DNA of 39,440 bases from Stenotrophomonas maltophilia (GTDB lineage: Bacteria > Pseudomonadota > Gammaproteobacteria > Xanthomonadales > Xanthomonadaceae). Below, in pieces: positions 16,023 through 23,775 of the stretch. Position 1 is the stretch's first letter. Each line of letters opens with the position of its first letter. The stretch is from contig DGLB01000049.1 of NCBI GenBank assembly GCA_002387845.1, positions 108,991 to 148,430 on the forward strand. The letters run 5' to 3'. Made by a program: the position numbers and the translations under genes. Below the pieces are notes generated by a model. It had not been told where the DNA came from. It saw nothing but the letters and a program-made list of their open reading frames with translations, and did no database searches.

Positions 16023-17399
16023 ATGAACGAATTCTCCGAACTGCCCCTGTCGGCCTCGCTGGCAGCGGGCATCGATGCGCTGGGCTATACCCGCATGACG
16101 CCGGTGCAGGCGCAAAGCCTGCCCGCCATCCTTGAGCGCCGCGATGTGATCGCCCAGGCTCCCACCGGCAGCGGCAAGACGGCTGCGTTCGGGCTGGGCC
16201 TGCTGCAGAAGCTGGACCCGGCCGTGATCCGGGCGCAGGCGCTGGTGCTGTGCCCGACCCGCGAGCTGGCCGACCAGGTCGGCAAGCAGATCCGCAAGCT
16301 GGCCACCGGCATTCCCAACCTGAAGCTGGTGGTGCTGACCGGCGGCATGCCGCTGGGCCCCCAACTGGCCTCGCTGGAAGCGCATGACCCGCACGTGGTG
16401 GTCGGTACCCCGGGCCGCATCCAGGAACTGGGCCGCAAGCGCGCGCTCAAGCTGGGCGGGGTGACCACGCTGGTGCTGGACGAAGCCGACCGCATGCTCG
16501 ACATGGGCTTTGAAGAGCCGATCCGCGAAATTGCCGGACGCACCAACAAGGACCGCCAGACCCTGTTGTTCTCGGCCACCTTCCCCGACGAGATCCGCCA
16601 GATCGCGCGCGACCTGCTGCGTGACCCGCAGGAAGTCACGGTGGAAGGGGCCGACCACGCGCCGGCGATCCGCCACCTGTTCTGCGAGGTCGACCTGAGC
16701 AGCAAGCAGAAGGCCCTGGCCGGGCTGCTGCTGAAATACACCCCGGAATCGGCGGTGGTGTTCTGCAACACCCGCCGTGACGTGGACGAGGTCGCCAACT
16801 CGCTGCAGCAGTTCGGCTTCTCGGCGCTGGCCCTGCACGGCGACATGGAACAGCGCGACCGCGACGAGGTGCTGGTGCGCTTTGCCAACCGCAGCTGCAA
16901 CGTGCTGGTGGCCAGCGACGTGGCCGCGCGCGGACTGGACGTGCAGGACCTGGCGGCGGTGATCAACTACGAGCTGCCCACCGACATCGAAACCTACCAG
17001 CACCGCGTCGGTCGTACCGGCCGCGCCGGGGCCACCGGCCTGGCCATCAGCCTGGTGACCGGACGCGAGCGCAACCGCGCCGACGCGCTGGAAGCAGCGC
17101 AGGGTGCACCGCTGGACTGGCAGAAAACACCGTTGGCCACCGCACGCCCGGCCGTGCTGCCGCAGGCGGCGATGCAGACGTTGCGGATTGACGGTGGCAA
17201 GACCGACAAGCTGCGCCCGGGCGACATCCTCGGCGCGCTGACCGGCGAGGCCGGGTTGTCGGCCAAGGTGATCGGCAAGATCGACATCTATGCCACGCGT
17301 TCGTATGTGGCGATCGCGCGCGAGCAGGTCGGCAAGGCGATCGCGCGGCTGGAAGCCGGCAAGATCAAGGGCCGCCGGTTCCGGGTCCGCAAGATGTGA
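16023..17399 (+). CDS. dbpA: ATP-dependent RNA helicase DbpA
   Basis: A 458-residue DEAD-box helicase. The Q-motif region (YTRMTPVQAQSLP) precedes Walker A APTGSGKT (46-53), PTRELA (78-83), DEAD (153-156), SAT (184-186), a domain 2 ARGLD motif and HRVGRTGRAG. The C-terminal 75 residues form the DbpA RNA-recognition domain (DKLRPGDILGAL to GRRFRVRKM), which targets hairpin 92 of 23S rRNA and makes this DbpA rather than RhlE or SrmB. The enzyme helps late 50S subunit assembly. It lies 18 bases after yeiH but may have its own promoter with almost no leader. The gene ends 40 bases before the convergent apt. Confidence 0.95.
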   Translation: MNEFSELPLSASLAAGIDALGYTRMTPVQAQSLPAILERRDVIAQAPTGSGKTAAFGLGLLQKLDPAVIRAQALVLCPTRELADQVGKQIRKLATGIPNLKLVVLTGGMPLGPQLASLEAHDPHVVVGTPGRIQELGRKRALKLGGVTTLVLDEADRMLDMGFEEPIREIAGRTNKDRQTLLFSATFPDEIRQIARDLLRDPQEVTVEGADHAPAIRHLFCEVDLSSKQKALAGLLLKYTPESAVVFCNTRRDVDEVANSLQQFGFSALALHGDMEQRDRDEVLVRFANRSCNVLVASDVAARGLDVQDLAAVINYELPTDIETYQHRVGRTGRAGATGLAISLVTGRERNRADALEAAQGAPLDWQKTPLATARPAVLPQAAMQTLRIDGGKTDKLRPGDILGALTGEAGLSAKVIGKIDIYATRSYVAIAREQVGKAIARLEAGKIKGRRFRVRKM

Positions 17400-17408
17400 T
17401 GGACTGCG

Positions 17409-17431
17409 GGTGACACGCCATGCGTGTCACC
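17409..17431. repeat. REP-like hairpin between convergent dbpA and apt
   Basis: GGTGACACGC (17409-17418) pairs with GCGTGTCACC (17422-17431) around a CAT loop, a 10-bp stem. Bases 17411-17438 match 11990-12017 at 27 of 28 positions, so this belongs to the same repeat family although GTAG is replaced here by CGGG. It probably serves both converging transcripts as a 3' end stem. Confidence 0.65.
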
Positions 17432-17438
17432 GCGGTGC

Positions 17439-17978
17439 TCAATACACCAGGTTCGCCACCAGCGGCACGCTGCCATCCCAGCGCTCGCGGCCGCCCAGAC
17501 CGGCCAGTTCCACCAGCACCGCCGCGCCCAGCACCTCCACCTGCAGCTGCCGCGCCAGCGACAACGCCGCCAGCAGCGTGCCGCCCGTGGCCAGCACATC
17601 GTCGACCACCAGCACCCGTGCACCGGGTGGCAGCGCATCGGCATGCACCTCAATGCTGTCGGTGCGGTATTCCAGGGTGTAGTCCTGGCGCAGGGTACGG
17701 CCCGGCAACTTGCCCGGTTTGCGGACCGGCACGAAGCCAACGCCCAGCACCCGCGCCATCGCCGCACCCAGGATGAAGCCACGCGACTCGATGCCCATCA
17801 CCGCGTCCAGCTTCGCCTCGCGCCACGGCGCGACCATGGCATCGATCGCCGCCGCGAAGTCCGGCCCGTGGGCGAGCAGCGGCATGATGTCCTTGAACAG
17901 AATGCCCGGCTTGGGGAAATCGGCGATGTCGCGCAGGCGACCAGCCCAGGCGGGCACGGCGGCGGAGGAATCGGTCAT
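17439..17978 (-). CDS. apt: Adenine phosphoribosyltransferase
   Basis: A 179-residue purine salvage enzyme that converts adenine and PRPP to AMP and pyrophosphate in the cytoplasm. The PRPP-binding motif VLVVDDVLATGGT is at 122-134. DFPKPGILFKDI (20-31) and GIESRGFILGAA (62-73) are typical of Apt. Length and start are normal. It lies downstream of selO on the same strand, separated by 76 bases that contain a GC-rich hairpin, so independent transcription is possible. Confidence 0.94.
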   Translation of the reverse strand: MTDSSAAVPAWAGRLRDIADFPKPGILFKDIMPLLAHGPDFAAAIDAMVAPWREAKLDAVMGIESRGFILGAAMARVLGVGFVPVRKPGKLPGRTLRQDYTLEYRTDSIEVHADALPPGARVLVVDDVLATGGTLLAALSLARQLQVEVLGAAVLVELAGLGGRERWDGSVPLVANLVY

Positions 17979-18027
17979 GGCTCAGGTACCGCAAAGGGTG
18001 GCATAGGGTACCGCGCCGGCCCTTTGC

Positions 18028-18048
18028 CCGGGCCGGCCACTGGCCCGG
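18028..18048. repeat. Hairpin between selO and apt
   Basis: CCGGGCC (18028-18034) and GGCCCGG (18042-18048) form a 7-bp stem with a seven-base loop in the 76-base gap. No T-run follows on the - strand, so terminator function is uncertain. Confidence 0.35.
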
Positions 18049-18054
18049 ACAGGT

Positions 18055-19620
18055 TCAGGAACTGCACGACAGCATCGAACAGCCGGCCTTGTCCAGCGCC
18101 CAGTCCGGCCGCTTCGCCGCGTAGCGCCCAGCGCCTGGCTGAGCCTCGTAGGGCCGGCGCAGCAGCGCCTGCAGGGCGTGCACGCCCCCCAGATCGCCCT
18201 GCTCGGCCCGTTCGATGGCCTCCTGCGCCAACCAGTTGCGCAGCACATAAAGCGGGTTGGCCCGGTCCATGACGGCGCGGCGAGCAGCCGGGTCCAGGCC
18301 GTCCGCACGCACGCGTTCTGCATACCGGTGCAGCCACGCCTGCAGGGCCGGCAGCACTGCTTCGCGCCGCTCCGGGCTGTAGAACGCGTCCTCCAGCACA
18401 GCCACCGACGGCGCGGCCGGGTCCAGCGCGGACAAGGCGCGGAATGCCAGGGTCATGTCCATCTGGCCGTCCTGCAGCAATTGCCGCCACTCGGTCATGC
18501 GGACCCGATCGTCATCGGTGCACGCCGCCAGCCCGAACTTCGCGGCAGCATCGTCGCGCTCGCATCGCGCGTAGGTGGCCTGGAAGGCGGCCAACCCCTC
18601 GTGCAGCGGCGCGACGTCGTCGAACAGCGGCGCCACCGCCTGTGCCAGCCGGGTCAGGTTCCAATACGCCACCTGCGGCTGCGTGCCGAAGCGGTAGCGG
18701 CGGCCCTGCGCGTCGGTGGTGTTGGGTGTCCAGTCGGGATCGTAATCCTCCACCCAGCCATAGGGGCCGTAGTCGATGGTCAGCCCCAGGACCGACATGT
18801 TGTCGGTGTTCATCACGCCGTGCACGAAGCCGACCCGCATCCAGTGCGCCACCATCACCGCCGTGCGTTCGCAGACCTGCGCGAACCAGCGCGCATCGCG
18901 GTCCTGCCCTGCCCCCTCCAGGTCCGGGAAGTCGCGGGCGATGCAGGCATCGACCAGCTGTCGCAGCAGATCGACGTCACCCCGCGATGCGGGCAGTTCG
19001 AAGCTGCCAAAGCGCAGGAACGACGGAGCCACCCGGCACACCACCGCACCGGGCTCGGCCTGCGGGTGGCCGTCGTAGAACATGTCGCGCACCACCGTCT
19101 CGCCGGTGCCGACCAGGCTCAGTGCACGCGTGGTCGGCACCCCCAGGTGGTACATGGCTTCGCTGCACAGGAACTCACGGATCGACGAGCGCAGCACCGC
19201 GCGGCCGTCGGCCCCGCGCGAGTACGGCGTGCGTCCGGCTCCCTTGAGCTGCAGCTCCCAGCGTTCGCCCTGCGCGGTGACCAGCTCACCCAGCGAGATC
19301 GCCCGCCCGTCGCCCAGCTGTCCGGCCCAGTGGCCAAACTGATGTCCGCCGTAGTTGGCCGCCCACGGCTGCATGCCGGCGTACAGCGCATTGCCACCGA
19401 ACACGCGGGGGAAGTCGGCGCTGTCGAGCAGGTCCTGGCCCAGCCCGAGGCGTTCGGCCACGTCGGCCGAGTACGCCAGCAACTGCGGGGCCGCGACCGG
19501 GGTGGGCATCACCTGCGACCAGGCCGCGCCGCGCACCTCGCGCAGTGCGGGCCCCTGCACCGGATCGCCCGGGAGGTCGTGGAGCAGGCGGTTGTCGAAC
19601 TGCAGTGCGGGCGTGGTCAT
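18055..19620 (-). CDS. selO: Protein adenylyltransferase SelO (YdiU family)
   Basis: A 521-residue SelO pseudokinase, which transfers AMP from ATP to Ser/Thr/Tyr of target proteins and in E. coli is linked to redox and S-glutathionylation control. Catalytic residues can be aligned: Lys126 in LQLKGAGRTPYSR, the HGVMNTDN loop with Asp273 and Asn274, and the metal-binding Asp283 in IDYGPYG. The protein ends in Cys-Ser-Ser; eukaryotic SelO has selenocysteine at the equivalent third-last place. The frame is open upstream to 19776, but that part overlaps the GST gene; ATG 19620 gives the normal MTTPALQFDNRL start. It lies 37 bases after the glutathione S-transferase gene on the same strand, which suggests a shared transcript. 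Confidence 0.93.
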   Translation of the reverse strand: MTTPALQFDNRLLHDLPGDPVQGPALREVRGAAWSQVMPTPVAAPQLLAYSADVAERLGLGQDLLDSADFPRVFGGNALYAGMQPWAANYGGHQFGHWAGQLGDGRAISLGELVTAQGERWELQLKGAGRTPYSRGADGRAVLRSSIREFLCSEAMYHLGVPTTRALSLVGTGETVVRDMFYDGHPQAEPGAVVCRVAPSFLRFGSFELPASRGDVDLLRQLVDACIARDFPDLEGAGQDRDARWFAQVCERTAVMVAHWMRVGFVHGVMNTDNMSVLGLTIDYGPYGWVEDYDPDWTPNTTDAQGRRYRFGTQPQVAYWNLTRLAQAVAPLFDDVAPLHEGLAAFQATYARCERDDAAAKFGLAACTDDDRVRMTEWRQLLQDGQMDMTLAFRALSALDPAAPSVAVLEDAFYSPERREAVLPALQAWLHRYAERVRADGLDPAARRAVMDRANPLYVLRNWLAQEAIERAEQGDLGGVHALQALLRRPYEAQPGAGRYAAKRPDWALDKAGCSMLSCSS

Positions 19621-19657
19621 GTCAGACAGATGGGGCCGGCTGGCGCGGCAGGCAAGT

Positions 19658-20350
19658 TCAAACCGCGCCGGCGGCCAGGTCCAGCGCCCCGCCCTTGGCC
19701 TGCGCACGCTGGTACGCCGGGCGCTGCGCGATCCGCTCCAGGAACGACTGCAGGCGCGGATAGGACGACAGGTCACCGCCCCGCGCCGCGGCCGCCTGCA
19801 GCGGGAAGCTCATCTGGATATCGGCGGCGGTAAAGCGTTCGCCGGCAAACCACGGCGTGTTGCCCAGCTCGCGTTCCATCCACTGCAGATGCAGCTTGAT
19901 CTGCGGGCCGACAAAGCCCTTCAGCGCCTTGTCGGCGATCTGCCGGGCAATCGGCCGTGCGAAAAACGGCATCGGGGCCTTGCGCAGGCGCGCGAACACC
20001 AGCGACATCACCATCGGCGGCATCGCCGAGCCTTCGGCGTAGTGCATCCAGTAGCGATAGCGCAGGCGCTCGGGCGACTGCAGCGGCACCGGCTCGGGCG
20101 AGAACTGGCGGGCACTGTCATAGCGGTCCACCAGGTATTCGAGGATCGCGCCGGATTCGGCCAGCACCAGGGCGTCGTCCTCAACCACCGGTGACTTGCC
20201 CAACGGGTGCAGATCACGCAGCGCCTGCGGGGCCAGCCAGGTTTTCGGATCGCGCTGGTAGCGGACCACCTGGTACGGAAGATTCAGCTCTTCCAGCATC
20301 CACAGCACGCGCTGGGAGCGGGAATGGTCCAGATGGTGCACCTTGATCAT
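19658..20350 (-). CDS. Glutathione S-transferase family protein
   Basis: A 230-residue cytosolic GST. The thioredoxin-like N-domain has the opening HHLDHSRSQRVLWMLEEL, the cis-Pro loop GKSPVVED (51-58) and the glutathione-binding Glu65-Ser66 (LAESGAILEYL). The helical C-domain contains FAGERFTAADIQMSFPL with the conserved folding Asp. The frame extends upstream to 20716 across the cspA terminator and gene; ATG 20350 is the natural start. It lies directly upstream of selO, and both are tied to glutathione/redox biology by family, but the substrate is unknown. Confidence 0.9.
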   Translation of the reverse strand: MIKVHHLDHSRSQRVLWMLEELNLPYQVVRYQRDPKTWLAPQALRDLHPLGKSPVVEDDALVLAESGAILEYLVDRYDSARQFSPEPVPLQSPERLRYRYWMHYAEGSAMPPMVMSLVFARLRKAPMPFFARPIARQIADKALKGFVGPQIKLHLQWMERELGNTPWFAGERFTAADIQMSFPLQAAAARGGDLSSYPRLQSFLERIAQRPAYQRAQAKGGALDLAAGAV

Positions 20351-20400
20351 CAGCAGGTCCGCAACGGCAAACGTCCATGCTACTGCGCGCCGATGAACGC

Positions 20401-20437
20401 ACAAACAAAAACGCCGGAAGCTTGCGCTTCCGGCGTT
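20401..20437 (-). terminator. Rho-independent terminator of the cold-shock gene
   Basis: AACGCCGGAAGC (20410-20421) pairs with GCTTCCGGCGTT (20426-20437), a 12-bp stem with a four-base loop. On the - strand it is followed by TTTTGTTTG. It sits 28 bases after the cold-shock stop codon. Confidence 0.88.
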
Positions 20438-20465
20438 GTGGCAACCTTTCGGCAGCAGGGGTCGA

Positions 20466-20675
20466 TTAGACCGCCTGCACCTGGTCAGCCTGCATGCCCT
20501 TCTGGCCCTGCACGGCGACGAAGGTGACCTTCTGGCCTTCCTGCAGCGACTTGAAGCCGGTGCCCTGGATGGCGCGGAAGTGCACGAACAGGTCCGGGCC
20601 GCTTTCCGGGGTGATGAAGCCGAAGCCCTTGGCATCGTTGAACCACTTGACGGTGCCGGTCTGACGCTCAGACAT
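20466..20675 (-). CDS. Cold-shock domain protein (CspA family)
   Basis: A 69-residue single cold-shock domain that binds single-stranded RNA/DNA. RNP1 KGFGFI (16-21) and RNP2 LFVHF (29-33) are intact, and the length is the family norm. An AGGAG site lies about seven bases before the ATG. The gene is monocistronic: a strong terminator follows, and about 310 bases of non-coding DNA precede it, consistent with a long regulated leader. Several paralogues normally exist per genome, so I give no specific symbol. Whether it is cold-induced or constitutive cannot be told. Confidence 0.95.
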   Translation of the reverse strand: MSERQTGTVKWFNDAKGFGFITPESGPDLFVHFRAIQGTGFKSLQEGQKVTFVAVQGQKGMQADQVQAV

Positions 20676-20986
20676 TTACTAACTCCTGAAACAATAGTTG
20701 AAATAATCGCGGCCACCCGAGGAGTGGGAGCCGAGACTGAGTTGCAGGCGTTGGTAAAGCGGATCGATGAGCGGATCGTGAGATCAACTGCACCAGGCCA
20801 CGATTCACGGTGACCCTAGCAAACACAGTGGGGGTGACGATACGCGTGTTTTCGGGAAAAAGCGATAGGTGCGACATTCAGACATTTCCGGCTCATCCTA
20901 GGCGGGACAAGGATTTGCGCGGATCTGCAAGTTTTCCTACCCCGTATTCAGATTTTTCCTAGCTGAACTTCGGCCAAATTCCTGAT
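20676..20986 (-). promoter_or_regulatory. Long upstream region of the cold-shock gene
   Basis: This 311-base gap contains no convincing gene; a 69-codon frame at 20668-20877 (-) overlaps the cold-shock start and has no family resemblance. The region is less GC-rich than its surroundings and should hold the cold-shock promoter and leader. A TGCTAGGGT element (20815-20823, - strand) resembles an extended -10. TCCTA-type motifs recur at 20895-20960. I recognise no known riboswitch or cold-shock box. Confidence 0.4.
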
Positions 20987-21895
20987 TCAAGATTCAGCCA
21001 TTCCAGCCGAATCGGGCAGTCGCAGCGCCGATGTGAAGGCACGCGGCCGCCCGCTGAGCGGATCGGCGAACGCCAGACCCTGCGCCAGCAGCTGCAACGG
21101 CCGTGGCGTGCCTGCGGACGGCGCGCGCAGCGTCGGGTACAGGTCGTCACCGAGGATCGGCGCGCCCAGCGCGGCCATGTGCACCCGCAACTGATGCTTG
21201 CGCCCGCTGTGCGGGTGCAGCCGGTACCGCCAGATCCGCCCCTGGCCTTCGATCAGCTCGATGCGGGTGCTGGCGTTCGGCGGGCCGGCCCCCTCGGCCA
21301 TGCGGAAGAACGGCTCCCCGGGCACCAGCCGGCTGTCCCGCTGCAGCGGAAACACCTGCCCGGGCAGGGCCGGGGCCAACGCTTCGTACACCTTGTGGAT
21401 GTGCCGCTCCCGGAACAACCGCTGGTAGGCATCGCGGCTGGCAGGCCGGGTCGAGAACAGCACCAGCCCGGCGGTCAGGCGGTCCAACCGGTGCAGCGGC
21501 ACCAGGTCACGGTTGCCCGTCCGCGCCACCAGCCGCGCCAGCAGGGTCTCACGGACATACCCGCCGGCCGGGGTCACCGGCAGGAAGTGTGGCTTGTCGG
21601 CCACCAGCAGGTCCTCGTCGATGTGGAGGATGGACTCGCGGCCGCAGACGGTGGGCTCATCGGCCACTTCGCGGTAGTACCGGATCTCCAGCCCGACCCG
21701 CCAGGGGTCGGTGGCCGCGAGCGCCCTGCCCTGCGCATCCTGCACCCGGCCGCGCGCGAAGCGGTCCAGCCATTGCGCGCGGTCGATCCCCGGGAAACGC
21801 GCACACAGCCCGTCCAGCAGGCACGCCCAAGGGCCGGCGGCCAGCTGCAGCCGGCTCGCCGCCAGCGGATCAAACAGGGAATCGGACGTGTGCAT
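20987..21895 (-). CDS. RluA-family pseudouridine synthase
   Basis: A 302-residue RNA pseudouridine synthase. The catalytic motif is HRLDRLTAG (135-143) with Asp138 as the nucleophile. The preceding VADKPHFLPVTPAGGYVRETLLARL and the later HPHSGRKHQLRVHMAALGAPILGDDLYP are the other RluA-family blocks. Residues 1-85 replace the usual S4 domain with a short region, as in RluA/TruC-like enzymes. The frame stays open to 22717, but the upstream part overlaps yaeQ and yhiN on the other strand; ATG 21895 gives the expected size. A GATAAT box lies nine bases before this ATG on the - strand (about 21905-21910), so the mRNA probably has almost no leader. The target RNA (rRNA or tRNA position) cannot be deduced. 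Confidence 0.9.
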   Translation of the reverse strand: MHTSDSLFDPLAASRLQLAAGPWACLLDGLCARFPGIDRAQWLDRFARGRVQDAQGRALAATDPWRVGLEIRYYREVADEPTVCGRESILHIDEDLLVADKPHFLPVTPAGGYVRETLLARLVARTGNRDLVPLHRLDRLTAGLVLFSTRPASRDAYQRLFRERHIHKVYEALAPALPGQVFPLQRDSRLVPGEPFFRMAEGAGPPNASTRIELIEGQGRIWRYRLHPHSGRKHQLRVHMAALGAPILGDDLYPTLRAPSAGTPRPLQLLAQGLAFADPLSGRPRAFTSALRLPDSAGMAES

Positions 21896-21937
21896 GACCC
21901 ACGCATTATCATGGCGCTCTTTGTTCACGGTACCCCC

Positions 21938-22489
21938 ATGGCCCTTACCGCCACCATCCGCAAGGCCGAGCTGCAGATCAGCGACATGGACCGCGGCTAT
22001 TACGCCAGCCACAACCTGACCCTGGCCCAGCACCCCTCCGAGACCGACGAACGCCTGATGGTGCGGCTGCTGGCCTTCGCCCTGAACGCCGAGGAGCGGC
22101 TGGAGTTTGGCCGGGGCTTGAGCGTGGACGACGAGCCGGACCTGTGGAAGCAGGACTACACCGGGGCGATCGAGCGCTGGATCGACCTGGGCCAGCCGGA
22201 CGAGTCGCGCCTGCGCAAGGCGGCAGGCCGCGCCAGCGCCGTGCAGCTGATCACCTACGGCGGCCGCGCGGCCGACATCTGGTGGGAGCGCAACGCTTCG
22301 GCCCTGAACAAGCTGAAGTCGCTGGAGGTCATGGACCTGCCCGGCGAGTTCGTCGAGCAGTGGGGCGCGAAGATCGAGCGCAGCATGCGCTGGACCGTGC
22401 TGATCCAGGATGGCGAAGTGCAGCTGATGTCCGAGAACGCCGAACTCAGCGTCATTCCGACCTGGCGCAAGCCCAAGCCGCAGGCGTGA
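21938..22489 (+). CDS. yaeQ: YaeQ family protein
   Basis: A 183-residue YaeQ protein, a PD-(D/E)XK-like fold family of unknown function; a YaeQ homologue was reported as a multicopy suppressor linked to RfaH-dependent haemolysin expression. The N-terminus MALTATIRKAELQISDMDR, HPSETDERLMVRLLAFAL and the AVQLITYGGRAADIWWERN block align with E. coli YaeQ from its first residue, which supports ATG 21938 over the in-frame ATG 21911. It is divergent from the pseudouridine synthase gene with only 42 bases between starts, and lies ten bases before yhiN, so those two are probably one operon. Confidence 0.9.
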   Translation: MALTATIRKAELQISDMDRGYYASHNLTLAQHPSETDERLMVRLLAFALNAEERLEFGRGLSVDDEPDLWKQDYTGAIERWIDLGQPDESRLRKAAGRASAVQLITYGGRAADIWWERNASALNKLKSLEVMDLPGEFVEQWGAKIERSMRWTVLIQDGEVQLMSENAELSVIPTWRKPKPQA

Positions 22490-22499
22490 GCTGCCGGGA

Positions 22500-23684
22500 A
22501 TGAGCACGATCCGCTGCGATGTACTGGTGATCGGGGCCGGCGCGGCCGGCCTGATGTGTGCGCTGACCGCCGGCCAGCGCGGGCGCATGGTGCAGGTGAT
22601 CGACCACGCCAACAAGGTGGGCAAGAAGATCCTGATGTCCGGCGGTGGCCGCTGCAACTTCACCAATACCGGCACCACCCCGGCCAATTTCCTGTCGGCC
22701 AACCCGCATTTCTGCAAGTCCGCCCTCGCCCGCTACACGCCGTGGGAGTTCATCGGCCTGGTGGAGCGGCACGGGATCGCCTATCACGAAAAAGAGCTGG
22801 GCCAGCTGTTCTGCGACATCTCGTCCAAGCAGATCGTGCGCATGCTGGTTGACGAGTGCCAGGCCGCAGGCGTTCAGATCCGCACCGACTGTGCGGTGAC
22901 CCGGGTTGAGCGCGGCGCGGACGGCTCCCACGTGCACACCGCCCAGGGCCACTTCCACGCCGCCTCGCTGGTGGTGGCCACGGGCGGCTTGTCCATTCCC
23001 AGCCTGGGGGCCACCGGCTTCGGCTACGAGCTGGCCCGCCAGTTCGGCCATGAGGTCCTGCCCACGCGTGCCGGGCTGGTGCCGCTGACCCTGAGCGGCA
23101 AGCACCAGGAGCGCTTTGCCGACCTCAGCGGGGTGGCGCTGCCGGTGGCAGCGCGCTGCAATGACATGGAATTCCGCAACTCGCTGCTGATCACCCACCG
23201 CGGCATCAGCGGCCCAGCCATCCTGCAGATCTCCTCGTTCTGGCAGCCCGGCGACGACCTGCGCCTGGACCTGCTGCCCGGCCAGGACGCCGAGGAATGG
23301 CTGCGCAGCATGAAGCGCGAGCGCGGTTCGGCCGAGCTGCGCACGGTGCTGTCGGAGGTGCTGCCGCGCCGACTGGCGCTGCGCCTGTGCGAGCACTGGC
23401 TGCCCGACCGCCCGGTCAAGCAGATCGACGAGCGTGAGCTGCGCCAGGCCGCCGCCCTGCTGCAGGACTTCCCGCTGGTGGCCAGCGGCACGGAGGGGTA
23501 CCGTACGGCCGAGGTGACCCTGGGGGGCGTGGACACACGCCGGGTCTCCTCCAGCACCTTCGAGTCGCAACTGGTGCCGGGCCTGCATTTCGTGGGCGAG
23601 GTGCTGGACGTGACCGGTTGGCTGGGCGGCTACAACTTCCAGTGGGCCTGGGCGAGTGGTCGCGCGGCGGGTCTGGTGGTGTAA
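22500..23684 (+). CDS. yhiN: YhiN/HI0933-family flavoprotein, probable 23S rRNA dihydrouridine synthase (RdsA)
   Basis: A 394-residue FAD-dependent protein of the HI0933/YhiN family. The dinucleotide-binding GAGAAG is at 12-17, the family signature GKKILMSGGGRCNFTN at 41-56, a second FAD contact VVATGGLSIPSLGATG follows, and the C-terminus has GEVLDVTGWLGGYNFQWAWASG. E. coli YhiN has been identified as RdsA, which makes dihydrouridine 2449 in 23S rRNA; transfer of that function here is by family. Overlap with RNA biology fits the nearby pseudouridine synthase gene. It lies ten bases after yaeQ and ends 91 bases before fimX. Confidence 0.88.
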   Translation: MSTIRCDVLVIGAGAAGLMCALTAGQRGRMVQVIDHANKVGKKILMSGGGRCNFTNTGTTPANFLSANPHFCKSALARYTPWEFIGLVERHGIAYHEKELGQLFCDISSKQIVRMLVDECQAAGVQIRTDCAVTRVERGADGSHVHTAQGHFHAASLVVATGGLSIPSLGATGFGYELARQFGHEVLPTRAGLVPLTLSGKHQERFADLSGVALPVAARCNDMEFRNSLLITHRGISGPAILQISSFWQPGDDLRLDLLPGQDAEEWLRSMKRERGSAELRTVLSEVLPRRLALRLCEHWLPDRPVKQIDERELRQAAALLQDFPLVASGTEGYRTAEVTLGGVDTRRVSSSTFESQLVPGLHFVGEVLDVTGWLGGYNFQWAWASGRAAGLVV

Positions 23685-23705
23685 CCGCGCTCACAATCCG
23701 CGAAC

Positions 23706-23722
23706 GCCGGTGATGCACCGGC
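23706..23722. repeat. Hairpin between yhiN and fimX
   Basis: GCCGGTG (23706-23712) pairs with CACCGGC (23716-23722) around ATG. It is a compact 7-bp stem 22 bases after the yhiN stop, without a T-run. Confidence 0.4.
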
Positions 23723-23775
23723 ATGGACGTCGCGGCGCGCATCGTGTATCAAGATGGCACTTCGGGGAGTAGTGA

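Noticed and set aside
20668..20877. A 69-codon frame upstream of the cold-shock gene
   Set aside because: It overlaps the cold-shock start, has no recognisable features and probably lies in the leader.
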